From the NCBI RefSeq assembly GCF_021018805.1, contig NC_086266.1, positions 2,170,001 through 2,234,000 on the forward strand: a stretch of DNA of 64,000 nucleotides, written 5' to 3'. The number at the start of each line of letters is the position of its first letter. Within the stretch, counting starts at the first letter, position 1. Of the stretch, positions 26,601 to 36,785 are shown piece after piece. The notes below the pieces were generated by a model. That model worked only from the letters and a program-made list of their open reading frames with translations. It searched no databases and was not told the origin of the DNA. The stretch comes from Prinia subflava (taxonomy: Eukaryota > Chordata > Aves > Passeriformes > Cisticolidae). The position numbers and the translations under genes were made by a program.

Positions 26601-29600
26601 CTGCAGTACTTAGCAAACCCAAAGGATATTAATTACTCAGCATGCTCTGAGATGTAAAAGCGTGAATTTATCAAGACAAATACATTCAGAACTAGGGTAA
26701 GTCAACAGTAATTAATGCCATGCAAAAAAGAGACGGAGAAAGGAAGGATTAGCTGGCCCTGTTGCAGGAGAACATGATGTAGCCCTGAGTTATCCCTGAG
26801 ATGTGGGACTGGGGTTGTGTTGAGGCATCTCTAACAAAAATATCTGCCTGTGGCTGTCACATGTATCCCTGGGATGGGTGTTTGGTCCTGGTTCATATTT
26901 CCAAGGCAGGCAGCCTCTGAAATGCTAAGTCGTGCTTGGCAGCCAGCAACAGCTTTTTCATGCAAAACCTTTGATGTTGGAAGGCACTTGAGAAGAAGAG
27001 GGGCATAGGGCTTTTTTGTTTGCCACTGAATTTGTCTGCACTGTCCCAGTGTTTTCATGGTGTTCAGCAATCATATAATCATGAGCACAGCCAGAGATGA
27101 GTGTTAGCTTGAGAGATGAATTGGTAGGCTCTCCTTGACAAATTTAAGCATAACATGTGTCTTTATACCACGTCCATTAGGGCAGGCAAATGGAAAATCC
27201 AGAGATGACTGCTCTGCATTTAACAATCACAGCATTTGGAGAGGGCTGATGTCTTCCTCATCACCAATGTTGGATCAGGCTTGGAAAAAAACAGCAAAAA
27301 ACTAAAGCAATTTGAGCAAACAAGTCTAGCTTACCTTACTTCAGGGTGGTTTACTCTGTGTGGAGTGAGTACAGCCCAGTGCTGATTTTTTGTCTCCAGG
27401 TCATGGGGATGACACAGATGACTTCAACCTAGAGGATGCCCTGCTTGACCCCGTCACCAGGCGACGTAAGTCACATTTATGCACTGTTTAAAAAAGGAGA
27501 AAACAAACAGATGTTAACAGATGTGATTTGTTCTTTGGGATCTGATGCTGGTGGGAGGGTGGTAGAGGAGACAACTTGGTCACAGGGCTGATGCAGCTCA
27601 TCTAGGATTCTGCAAAAGCCCCTTAATGCAGCATGTGAGAGAGCTGGTTAGAAATGACTAATGGCCACCTCATGTGGAGGGAAAGTGGTGTTCTCCTGGC
27701 TGGAGTCCCTGCCCTGAGGAAGGGAAGAGGCAGCACTGCCTCCATGGCCTCCCCAAGAGCTGCATCCCACTCTGGATTCATCGTGTCAGCCCCAGAAAAC
27801 AGCAAACCCAGGGTCTGGAGTTGGGTCACATCAAACCGTACCAGCACACTGGAAATGAAGTCCAGCAGCACCACTCCAGTCTAATGGAAATTAATTGGAA
27901 TGGAGCAGCCACAGCTCTTGCCCATAATTTATTCATATACTTGGTAATGCCAGCCATTACTAATAGGCAGTGGTTTCCATATTGCTCCCTCCCCTCTCCG
28001 TGGCTGGCTGTAGCTTGTTTTACCCAGGAGCAGCCAGGGGGGCTGGGATCTGAGTATCAGGGTGCCACTGAACAGGAAATTATCTATCATTGGACTGACT
28101 GAGCAGGCCAGGGACACCAAAACATTGGCAGCTCACTGCTGGTTTCCACACTGTGCAGTGTCTGCTCTTGCCTGTCTGCTGCTGTGTCCCAGAGCCTTGG
28201 GGCAGATTGTTCCACTCCCTGCTCTCCACCAGAGATCCCAGCTGGGATGGGATGCTGGCTCAGCTCAGGGCAGCAGTGCCCTGTGGAGCACTGGGCTCCA
28301 TTTTCACCCTGTGTGCAGGGTGTTCATGACCCTGTGCCCTGAGTTCACAAGTGCAGATGTCAGAAAGTTGTAGTGAAATCTTTGCCATTCATTCTCAGTC
28401 CAGAGGTGACGTTTTTGGTGATGCCTATGACTGACACTTTTCCTCCCCATCTCTTTTGTCACAGCCACTCCCAAGGGCCCCAGAAGGCCGGCAGCTGGGC
28501 CAGGTGAGACCTCCTTGCATGCACATCCTCTCAGCTCAGTGTGGGTGCATTCCCCGTGGGATTGAACTGTGTGAGCCCCCAGGGGCTGCCTGTGTGTGGT
28601 CCTTTGGGACCCCTTTACTCACCCACAGGGAAGCTGGAGCTGGCCTGTGCACCTGCACTGTTCCTGTGCAGCCAGAGGAATGCAATATTGATATTTCTGT
28701 CCATGCTGAAGGTGAGTGGCAGTGGAGCATTTACAACCAAGGCAGAATTCCGCACACTTTGCAGTATCCTAATGGAGAAGACACAAATCACTGCTCAGCT
28801 GCATAAGGGCTTTTGTTCCTGTCTGCATGGCACCTGCTAGCTTTTCTTCCAGGAGGAAATCCAAAGGATATTTTCCTTCCTTTCTTTTATTCCAAGATAT
28901 CCCCAGCCTCCACAGAAAGTCCCATCTTGGTGACACTTTGCCATCCAGGGGAGAAGGGGTCTGTGACTTTTGGTGCACATCAAATGTGCTGTCTGGCCAG
29001 CTCCCAGCTGTGCCACGGTTGAGGAAGCTCCCTTAAATTCAAACAAGTTTTGTTGCCAGCAGCTCCTCTGGCTCAGTTCTGGCCAAAGAGTCCTCGTTAA
29101 AAACACAGCACAGTCACAGGGCCCGAAGGGTTGCTCAGCCCCGCTGGAGGAGCCTGCAATAAACTGCACCAGGGGAGCTCTCAGAAGTAAATCTGCTCAC
29201 CCCTGCGTGAAGATCTTGGCACAAATTTAGGCAGATTCAACTGTCTGCCTCCTTGGCCACCATGGTCTTTGCTAGGGATAGGAGAAGCCAAGTGCCAGAG
29301 GCACAGGCAGGGCTTCAGTGTTTGGATGGCAGCCCGAACCAGAGGCTGTTGGACCCAGTGAACTCCCCCTGGGAGATGGACACGTGGAGGCTGAGGCTTT
29401 GTCTCAGCCAGTTGCTTCTTCCCCAGGGAGTGTTTTTTGGATGAATAGATCAGTAGATTCCCGTGCCCTGGCCCCTCTCTGTGCATGCCCTGCTCAGCTC
29501 AAGGTCACTCGTGGGCAGCTGCACAGGGAGCAGTGTCCCAGCCACTGGCTTGGTGCCACAGCCCCTTCTTATCTGCACCAGCTCTCAGGAGATGCTGCAG

Positions 29601-32600
29601 GTACCAGCAGGACTCCCCCAAAAGTGAAGAATTTTGGGATTGCTGGGGCTGGGCAGCAGCCACAGCTTGGATGAGGAGACTGAAATAGTGGCCAGGCTTT
29701 TCTGAAGCATTTGTGATAGGTCACAATTGAGCAGCAAAGTGGCTGGATGCCCTTTCCAGCTCCAGCCTGACGTCTGGGAGGCCCTGGCAGTGGTGCAGCA
29801 CCATTGCACAACACCCACAGAGCGGGGTGTGTGCCAACAGCCTTGTGCTGTCCCCACAAACAGGAGTGTAACAATCCCTTCTCTCCTGCAGGCTTCGATT
29901 TGGCTGATTACTTTGACACGCCTGTGGAGACGACCACCAAAGCAGCCAAGCCAACCCCCAGGCCCTTCCCCAGGCCAGGGAAGCCAGGTAATGCAGAGAT
30001 CCCTGCAGGCTGAGCATTCCCAGAGGGAGGGGTGCCTGATACCAGCTGAAATTGTGTAAAAAGCAGAGCACTGAGCTGGCCCAGTGCAGCCCCAGCCTGC
30101 CAGCAGGGTGGGGGTTTCCCCACACAGCACTCACCTGAACCCACGTTTCAGAGGGTAACAACATTTTGGTCTTTTTTCCCCTCCCTTCAGACAGTGGCTT
30201 TTGGGATGTCATTCGCACCACCACGACCAAGCAGCCAAAAACTACAAGAGCCCCTCCTAAGCGTAACCCAGGTGAGCATCACCTGCACAGCCCCTGCTGC
30301 TTCACTCCAGCTCTGCTGCTGGCACAGGGGGAGGGTTTGGGATGTGCCACCCTGGTATTTCCAACCTCTGGTCTCCTCACCTGAGACACCCCAAGAAAAA
30401 AACCAAATGGAACAGGATGGGTTTGGGAGATCTGCCATGAGGTCCCATAGCAGAATTCAGAAAGGCTTGTATCTGGAGGTTCATCTCTTTCAACAGCGTT
30501 TTTTCCCTGATTAATGAATTAATTGCGAAGTTCCTTAGCCTGTCACCACACTGCTAACCTTGGTCTTGTTTTCTAGAAAAGGATCCTATGGATTTTGACT
30601 TGTCTGATGCCCTTGATGATAAGAACGATAGGAAGGATCCTGGGAGGCCGGACGTAAGGCCGGGTGAAGGTAGGCTGACCTCTCCTCTCTGTCCTGCCTG
30701 CTCCCAGCCCTGCTCTTCCCTGGGACCTGCAGGAGCTCCTTCCCAGCCTGACACCATTCCCACCAAGTGATGGGATAAAGAGAAACGGGTGCTGCCTGCT
30801 CCACTGTCCTGCCCACTGCTATCATCCCTGTCCTGCCTGTTCAGAGCGGGGACATTTCCACAGGCAGTTCCATCCTTCCTCAATGGTCCTTGGCAGAGAG
30901 GAGCTCTTCTAACAACTTGCTCCCTGTCTGTGTGCAGGTTTTGTCCCCCAGGGTCTCTTCTGATCCATTAAGTTGTGGTGGTTGTGTTGAGATCCCCCCA
31001 TCTCTTTAACCGAGGGCTGCTGGGGTTCACAGTCACTGCAAGGTGTAAATCTAGAGCAGGCCAGGTCCTGGCCTAACACACCCCATGGGCTGGGAGGGTT
31101 CTTTTTCCATCCCTGAAACACTCTGGTGAATGAATCATTTGTCTGTGAGGATTATTCCCCTGAGCCCTGGAGCTGGGAAGCAGACTTTGCACGGCTGCTT
31201 TATTGATGTCAGGATGGCTGTATACCCTGCTCACATGCCTAATTAACAGGCAGGTATTTTATTACATTGTATTAACTAGCTGACTTGTCTGCACTTCGGT
31301 ATTCTGGGCTTGCTGAGTTTTCAGGCTCCTGCAGGAAAGGTTGAGGCGTTGAACTGCTGGAATGTGGCACTGGCCACAACCCAGCACACACATTCCCCCA
31401 GCACTGCCTGGGACCTCTCCAGGCTCTGGCAGAGTCAGGGCTTTCATTCTTTTCACACTCATTACTAAGCCCATAAATCTGATTTTTTGTGGTAGGCTGA
31501 TGAATAAGGCAGCCTCTTCTACACTGCTGAGGCAAAGGAAATCCTTCCCAATGCACAGCATCAGAGGAGGAGCCTTTGGCTGTCCTGGTGTTGGATCTCT
31601 GCTCCCATCACTCACCTTGCTGCACCCCAGGGCTCCCTCTGGGCCTGGAGCTGGGATGTTCAGCAGCTCCACTCCTTCAGCTGCACATCCCCAGACCCTG
31701 TTTCTCTGTACTTACGCTGCATTAATTAGACTTGCACTCTACAAGGTAACTTTTTCATGTGTACCAACACAGGCTGGTGCTCAGTTTTTCCCCTGGACTG
31801 TTCTGCCCAGGACCCCAGGGCCAGCTGGTGCAGCCAGGGGCTCACTGGTCCCCTGCAGTATGGCCATGGCACACACAAATCACTTCTTCCTGCCTCCTCC
31901 ACTCTCAACCAAGGCTGACCACCAAAATGTCTAATGAACTCTTAAATTATCCATCATTTGTGATTATCAGTCATCATCACTGTTAAAAACCAGTCATTTC
32001 AGTTAAAAAACAAATACAGTATCATTTAAACCAGTCAGTTATTACCTCTTCTGTGACCTTAAAGTAACTCAGGGTTAACATCTGGTAACTGTGATAGAAG
32101 CTGTGCTACTTTTTGACCAGTCTCAGTTCCCAGGTGGGGATGGAGCAGCCCAGGATCCCAACCTCAGGTGCCAACCACTGTTTGCTCCTGTTCCTTTTAA
32201 AGGATTTTCAGACGATGACCTGGCCAGCATTGTGGATGGTGGCTACAGCCCAGACAAGAAGAAGGGTGAGTGCTGACCTGTGTAGGGTTTTCTTTAGCAG
32301 TCCTGGCTCAGGGTTACCCCCAGCCCTGTGCACAGCAGTGCTCACCTCCAGGGCAGGGGCAGAAGGGGTCTGAACCGTGGAGCCCAGGGAAAAGTTAAAT
32401 TTCTTGGCCTCTGTGGTCACACCTGGTGCCAGCCATTGGAAATGCTTGGGTTTGATTCCAGGGAGGCTCTGCAGCTCCAGCTGCCACGAGGGCAGGTGGC
32501 ACCTGTGTCCCCTGTCACCTCAAGGGCACCCTGGTGCCACGTGTGGGTACAACCTCTGCTCTCCACCACACAACCAGCAGTGCCTGGAGCAAGGGGGAAA

Positions 32601-35600
32601 TCCAGCAACACTCGGATAAGCCGTTCACAAGGATCCACAGCATTAAATATTAAAAGCAGTCACATTAAGAGCTGAACGCCACCAGCCTAATCAACATTTA
32701 ATAAATCCCTGTGCCAAGGACAAGGCGCATCAGAGGCATTAATACAATCCTGACCTGCTTCCATAAATTCAGGGTGCAAGGACTGCGTGTTCCAGTGGGA
32801 GCAGCCTCTCCTCCCAGCCCAGTTTCTCCAGGGAAGGTGATGTCAGAATAGACTTCCAGGCAATTGAGGGGTTCCCTTTTGTGAAGGGAAGTCACCTCCC
32901 TGTGCTTGCAACACTCAGACAGCCCTTCAGGTGTTCCCTTGGTACTGAGCAGTGGAGGTGTAAAAGGTGGGGGTGAGGGTAATTGTCAGACACAGGCAGA
33001 GGTGTCCCATGCAGAGGATCCCCCAAAACTCCCCCCGTGCACACACAGGGGGAAAGGAGCAGCTTCAAAGCCCTCAGAAGCAAAAGCAAGCAGCCCAGTG
33101 GAGTGTGGGGCAGCCGAAATGCTGCATCCCATGGAGGTACCTGCCCCACCCCAGGCCAGGGCTGCCGTGCCACCCCTCCCCTGTGTGTCCCCTCCCTCCC
33201 AGCACAGGGGTGCAGGCACTGACAGGTTTGTGTCTCTGCAGGTGCCAGCGGCAACACCGACAACGACTACAGCGGAGGTGAGTGCCACAGTGGAAGGTGA
33301 CAGGGCAGGGGTGCTGTGTGTGTGTGTGTGCCCATCCCAGAGCTCTCTGTGCCCACAGTGGAAGGTGACAGGGGGTGTGTGTGTGCCTATCCCAGTGGAA
33401 GGTGACAGGGGAAAGGTGCTCTGTGTGTGTGCCCATCCCAGAGCTCTCTCTGTGCCCACAGTGGAAGGTGACAGGGGACAGGTGCTCTGTGTGTGTGCCC
33501 ATCCCAGAGCTCTCTGTGCCCACAGTGGAAGGTGACAGGGGGTGTGTGTGTGCCTATCCAGTGGAAGGTGACAGGGGACAGGTACTCTGTGTGTGTGTGT
33601 GCCCATCCCAGAGCTCTGTCTGTGCCCACAGTGGGAGGTGACAGGGGACAGGTGCTCTCTCTGTGTGCCCATCCCAGAGCTCTCTCTGTGCCCACAGTGG
33701 CAGAGACGGGGACGATCGCGGGCATTGCCAGCGGCCTGGCCATGGCGCTCATCGGGGCAGTCTCCAGCTACATCTCCTACCAGCAGAAGAAGTTCTGCTT
33801 CAGCATCCAGCGTGAGTCCTTCCCCAGCACCCCAGGGCACACAGCTGTGCCACCCAGTGCCCCCAGTGCCCCCAGTGCCTCCCAGCTGGCAGAGCAAAGC
33901 CCCAGCACAGGGCATGCTTTGCGCAGAGCCCACCTGCACCAGGAGCCACTGCCACCCCCAGGGTCACACTGCCCCTCACACCCCACACAAACACAGCCAG
34001 ACACCAAACCATCAATGCCAAACACAGGAAATACAAAAAACCCACATCCCAGCCCAAAATAACCAAACCAACCCCTCCCAAATCTCAGCAAGCAGTAAAA
34101 AAAATCCCCAGGCTGCAGGGGCAGTGTCTGCACCTGCGGCTTCACTGCACCCTCAGCAGGTATGTGACAATCACTGCAGTAAACTGCAAATTAAGCAGCA
34201 AAACTTAACTATGGCCATAAAACACCTTTTGCACGAGCTGCCCCTTGAAGGTGCTCAGTGCAAGCATTGCAGGAGGGTCCTCACAGCACTCACCTGACCG
34301 TGGTGGGCTCCTGCAGCTCTTTGTGGCAGGGAAGTTACAAGCAGCTGAGTTACAAGCTCTTTTTTTCAAATTAATCAATTGAAATCTCCTGTGAGTCCCA
34401 TTTGCTCTAAGGGAAAGGGTGTTTGGGGTTGGAAATTTCTGTTGGAATCGTGCTATTTTCCCAGTTGTGCCTGAAACAAACAGCATTTTGGTAAATTATA
34501 TCAGCAGGAAAAGTCAAATGAATGTGATGGAATGAAACACCCTTGTATATTCCCCTCACTTAAATGATATTTTGGCAAGAATAAATAATAAAAAAAATGG
34601 AGTAAAGGCTTTGATGAGGAGGAAGCTGAGAGACACAAAGCCCCAGAAAGGCAGCAGGAAATTAAAGTTAATTATAAAGGAGGATTAATTTAAGCCATCA
34701 GACATGGCATGCTGGGCTAATGTCAGGCCTTAGATGCATTGCAGTGCATGACAGAAATCTTAAGAGCTGTCAGCTGCTGCAAAAGTGACTTTTTATTGAA
34801 AAACATAAATTGCATTTGGTGTTATTCCAGCAAAACACGTCTGGGTGGAGGCAGTGGTGGTGTGCAGTGACCACTCTGTTGGCACACAGAGGAACAGGCT
34901 GGGTTCTTTCTCTTGCCTGGCTGTCCTTCAGCTGTGAGTCCCTGCTGAGGAGCATTTGCTGATGATTCCTCTTGAGGAAATGCACAAAGCTGCCTAGAAC
35001 TCCTCATCCCAGTTCTTTTCTCCCACCTCACCTCGTAGTTGGCAGCCATGCCCTGGGCTGTGGCTCAGCCTCCTGCTGTCCCTGAGCCCTGGCTGTGCTG
35101 GCCAGGGTGGGAGCTGTGCCTCTGCTGCCTCCATGGCTTGGCAGAACCCTTTTTCTCCTGTGTCCTGGAGACAGCAGTTTCTCTGCTGTTTCTCTGCAGT
35201 TTCTCTGGTGGTATGGGGACTTCATGGGGCTTTTCCAGCCAGTGCAGAACCCTTTTTCTCCTGTGTCTGCCCCATTGCTGCCTCAGGCTCCCACCACCCT
35301 CCTTTGGTTTGGCCCTGGCACCATTCCCTGCCTCCCTCCTTCACTGGGAGATACCCATGAGCCCTGTCCAAAACTGGAGGCGAGGCACAGCCAGTACCTG
35401 CCCCACCCTGAGCCATATTTAGATGTGCAAACAAATGAGAGATGCCTGAAAAGCATGTGCTGCACACTGATGGCCTCAGGCTTCATTTACAGACCAGCAC
35501 TCAAATCCCCTTCCCTGGTCCCTCTCTAATGGAGGTAACAGTCAGCACAGCACTCCCACCTCTGCCTTTCCCCAAGCTGTCCCTCAGGGGAGCTGCTGAG

Positions 35601-36785
35601 GGTGCCTGAGGTCCCTGGCACAGCCCAGCCTGTCCTAATTCACCTCCAGCTCTGAGCTGGACCCCCCTTTCTCCTGCCCACCCTCCTGCAGCCCCCCCTG
35701 CCCACCAGCGCCCAGCCTGGCTCCTTGGCTCCACTTGTTGATAACGTTGGGAACTTTTTTACATTTGAATAAGGGACTTACTCGGGGTTTGACACCCCAC
35801 TGGGATCCTGCTTCATCACCACAGCCCTGCTCTGAGCTGCTTCTTGAAGCTCTGCATAACTTAGCTTTTAATGAGGCTGGGGCACAGCTCTGTGCACCGC
35901 AGGCCTGTCCGGGAACCCTTCCTGCCTTCCTCTTCCCAGAGCTGAGCACAGGAATTGGCTGGGCTGATGAAGATGAAGCAGGAGCCTCAGACAAAGGAGC
36001 TGCTGCTGCTGGAGCTGTTCCTGCCAGGAGCTCCTTGGGCACTTTGAAATCCAGCAAATCTCAGTGCTGGCTGTGGGTTATCCACACTTCTGTGCTGCTG
36101 TCACTGCAGAGGAGCTTTCAACAAGGCTGTTACAGCTCTAAGGGCCATTACCAGAGTTTTTAAGGCATCAAAGCAAATAATTTCACTTTCTCCCCTTCCC
36201 ATCTGACTGTGTTTATTGTACTTCTCAGAGGGCCTGAACGCGGAGTACGTGAAAGGAGAAAACATGGAAGCGGTTGTGAGCGAGGAACCCCAGGGTGAGA
36301 GCCTTGTGTCCCTTACCTTGTGTCCCTTACCCCTGCCTGCCTCCCTCCACAAAAACAGCTTTACCCGGGGCCTTCCTGAAAGCCCCCGGTGTCCCTTTGA
36401 TGATGGCACTGCTTAGGTGATGCTGCAGCTTTTGTGAAACTCCCACCACAGCGATTTTACCCCTTCACTGCTCACAAAGGAGAGCCTGGTAAGAGCCCAA
36501 GGAGCTCACAAACGATGGCAGTTAACATTTACCTTTCATGTAAGCAGCCACTGAGAGTCTTGCACAAGAGAAGCATGATCTTTCTTTCAGTGGCAGACAA
36601 TCAAGGCTGCTGCAAAGGCTTTTGCAGTGTCACAGCAATCAGGCAGTGCTGGGAGCCCCTTGCTTGAGCCCTGGTTCCTCCTGTGCTGTTGTGCTCACGG
36701 GTTTTTCTCTTTCTCCCCAGTGAAATATTCAGTCCTGGAAACGCAGTCAGCAGAGCCACCAAAACAAGACAGTGCGAAGATATAA
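14017..36785 (+). CDS. CD99L2: CD99L2, CD99 antigen-like protein 2 (complete, 11 coding exons)
   Basis: Joined coding exons: 14017-14074, 27400-27465, 28465-28503, 29892-29987, 30191-30271, 30577-30669, 32203-32265, 33242-33277, 33698-33811, 36229-36294 and 36721-36785. They total 777 nt (258 codons plus TAA), and all junctions are GT-AG. The product starts with a hydrophobic signal peptide (about residues 1-20). An acidic, Thr/Pro/Lys-rich ectodomain without cysteines follows (about 21-180), with repeated FDLADxxD-type motifs (FDLADYFD in exon 4, FDLSDALDD in exon 6). One membrane segment follows (about 183-205, starting TIAGIASGLAMALIGAV), then a short cytoplasmic tail that opens QQKKFCFSIQ and contains YVKGEN and VKYSVLETQSAEPP. 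This order and the tail motifs are those of CD99L2 and not of CD99 or XG. Known family role: a homophilic adhesion protein at endothelial and leukocyte contacts that assists transendothelial migration. That role is inferred here from homology. The start is chosen for its strong Kozak context (G at -3, G at +4) and the signal peptide directly after it. Confidence 0.95.
16103..16123. repeat. 21-nt T homopolymer
   Basis: T run in CD99L2 intron 1. No target-site duplication or processed gene copy is visible beside it. Confidence 0.8.
23030..23139. repeat. 22-bp minisatellite, 5 units (CD99L2 intron 1)
   Basis: Tandem CCCATGCCCATGGAGGAACA followed by GC, with variants (CCTGTG at the start, GGGGCAG for GGAACAG). 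The units alternate between two variants at the left end, which suggests 44-bp duplication steps. Confidence 0.85.
27400..27465 (+). CDS. CD99L2: CD99L2 exon 2
   Basis: 66 nt between acceptor TGTCTCCAG and donor GTAAGT, phase 1 to phase 1. It encodes the acidic start of the mature protein (GHGDDTDDFNLEDALLDP). DDFNLEDA matches the N-terminal acidic motif of vertebrate CD99L2. Confidence 0.92.
28465..28503 (+). CDS. CD99L2: CD99L2 exon 3
   Basis: A 39-nt basic, proline-rich microexon (PTPKGPRRPAAGP) between acceptor TTTTGTCACAG and donor GTGAGA, phase 1-1. It was found by frame continuity between exons 2 and 4. It is the least conserved-looking exon, so it is called on splice sites and phase more than on similarity. 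Confidence 0.8.
29892..29987 (+). CDS. CD99L2: CD99L2 exon 4
   Basis: 96 nt, acceptor CTCTCCTGCAG, donor GTAATG, phase 1-1. It encodes GFDLADYFDTPVETTTKAAK followed by a Pro/Arg-rich run. FDLADYFD is one copy of the repeated CD99-family acidic motif, and the Thr-rich run is a likely O-glycosylation zone. Confidence 0.92.
30191..30271 (+). CDS. CD99L2: CD99L2 exon 5
   Basis: 81 nt, acceptor CTCCCTTCAG, donor GTGAGC, phase 1-1. It encodes DSGFWDVIRTTTTKQPKTTR followed by APPKRNP. The TTTTK and TTRAP strings match the threonine-rich spacer of CD99L2. Confidence 0.92.
30577..30669 (+). CDS. CD99L2: CD99L2 exon 6 (two possible donors)
   Basis: 93 nt, acceptor TTGTTTTCTAG, encoding EKDPMDFDLSDALDDKNDRK and then a Gly/Pro/Arg-rich end. 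FDLSDALDDKND is the best conserved ectodomain motif. Two phase-1 donors lie 6 nt apart: GTGAAG after 30663 and GTAGGC after 30669. The second has the better exon side (AAG|GTAGG) and is used here. The shorter form would lose two residues (GE). Confidence 0.88.
32203..32265 (+). CDS. CD99L2: CD99L2 exon 7
   Basis: 63 nt, acceptor TTCCTTTTAAAG, donor GTGAGT, phase 1-1. It encodes FSDDDLASIVDGGYSPDKKK. This corresponds to the GFSDxDLxxIV block that precedes the membrane stalk in CD99L2. Confidence 0.92.
33242..33277 (+). CDS. CD99L2: CD99L2 exon 8
   Basis: A 36-nt small exon, acceptor TGTCTCTGCAG, donor GTGAGT, phase 1-1. It encodes the juxtamembrane spacer GASGNTDNDYSG. Its donor lies only 13 nt before the first unit of the intron 8 minisatellite. 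Confidence 0.87.
33278..33697 (+). repeat. intron 8 minisatellite with embedded splice-site copies
   Basis: Almost all of the 420-bp intron is a tandem array. Units begin TGGAAGGTGACAGG (one variant TGGGAGGTGACAGG) at 33291, 33359, 33396, 33462, 33526, 33562 and 33632, spaced about 64-70 or 36-37 bp. The long unit contains a (GT)n run, then CCCATCCCAGAGCTCTCT and TGTGCCCACAG. The real exon 9 acceptor (CCCACAG|TGG at 33697/33698) is the last member of the array. Confidence 0.9.
33698..33811 (+). CDS. CD99L2: CD99L2 exon 9 (transmembrane segment)
   Basis: 114 nt, acceptor CTGTGCCCACAG, donor GTGAGT, phase 1-1. It encodes VAETGTIAGIASGLAMALIG followed by AVSSYISYQQKKFCFSIQ, which is the single membrane span and the start of the cytoplasmic tail. 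This is the most conserved part of the family and anchors the gene call. The acceptor is the final copy of a motif amplified in the upstream intron. Confidence 0.95.
33812..36228 (+). other. CD99L2 intron 9 (2.4 kb)
   Basis: Noncoding. It contains a short local duplication of about 105 bp offset, in which GCAGAACCCTTTTTCTCCTG occurs near 35141 and again near 35246, and an AT-rich unique block at about 34480-34760. No repeat family was recognised. Confidence 0.65.
36229..36294 (+). CDS. CD99L2: CD99L2 exon 10 (cytoplasmic tail)
   Basis: 66 nt, acceptor TGTACTTCTCAG, donor GTGAGA, phase 1-1. It encodes GLNAEYVKGENMEAVVSEEP, the typical CD99L2 cytoplasmic sequence. Confidence 0.94.
36295..36720 (+). 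other. CD99L2 intron 10 (426 bp)
   Basis: Simple intron. Just after the donor, a 14-bp motif (CTTGTGTCCCTTAC) is repeated in tandem. Nothing else was seen. Confidence 0.7.
36721..36785 (+). CDS. CD99L2: CD99L2 exon 11 (C-terminus and stop)
   Basis: 65 coding nt after acceptor TTTCTCCCCAG, ending at TAA 36783-36785. It encodes VKYSVLETQSAEPPKQDSAK and a final Ile. The VKYS...TQSAEPP core matches the CD99L2 C-terminus; the last residues diverge. Confidence 0.94.

Larger units (their letters stand above)
14075..27399 (+). other. CD99L2 intron 1 (13.3 kb), no coding exon recognised
   Basis: The first part (to about 14660) continues the CpG island. The rest holds a 21-nt T run at 16103-16123, a 22-bp minisatellite at 23030-23139, and several AT-rich unique blocks that resemble conserved noncoding DNA (about 17470-17760, 22190-22300, 23500-23770, 26570-26730). 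Open frames in the interval have no recognisable protein features. Confidence 0.7.
27466..33241 (+). other. CD99L2 introns 2-7
   Basis: Intron sizes are 999, 1388, 203, 305, 1533 and 976 bp. No interspersed repeat was recognised. Intron 3 carries a cryptic-exon-like unit at 28672-28711. Intron 7 holds an AT-rich unique block at about 32640-32790 that could be conserved noncoding sequence. Confidence 0.7.

Noticed and set aside
32986..33939. 317-codon minus-strand frame with repeated HCGHRESSGMGTHT
   Set aside because: It is the antisense reading of the intron 8 minisatellite, lying across real CD99L2 exons. No independent gene evidence.
14017..36785. Assignment of the + strand gene to CD99 or XG
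   Set aside because: The cytoplasmic tail (GLNAEYVKGEN, VKYSVLETQSAEPP) and the pairing with MTMR1 are specific to CD99L2.
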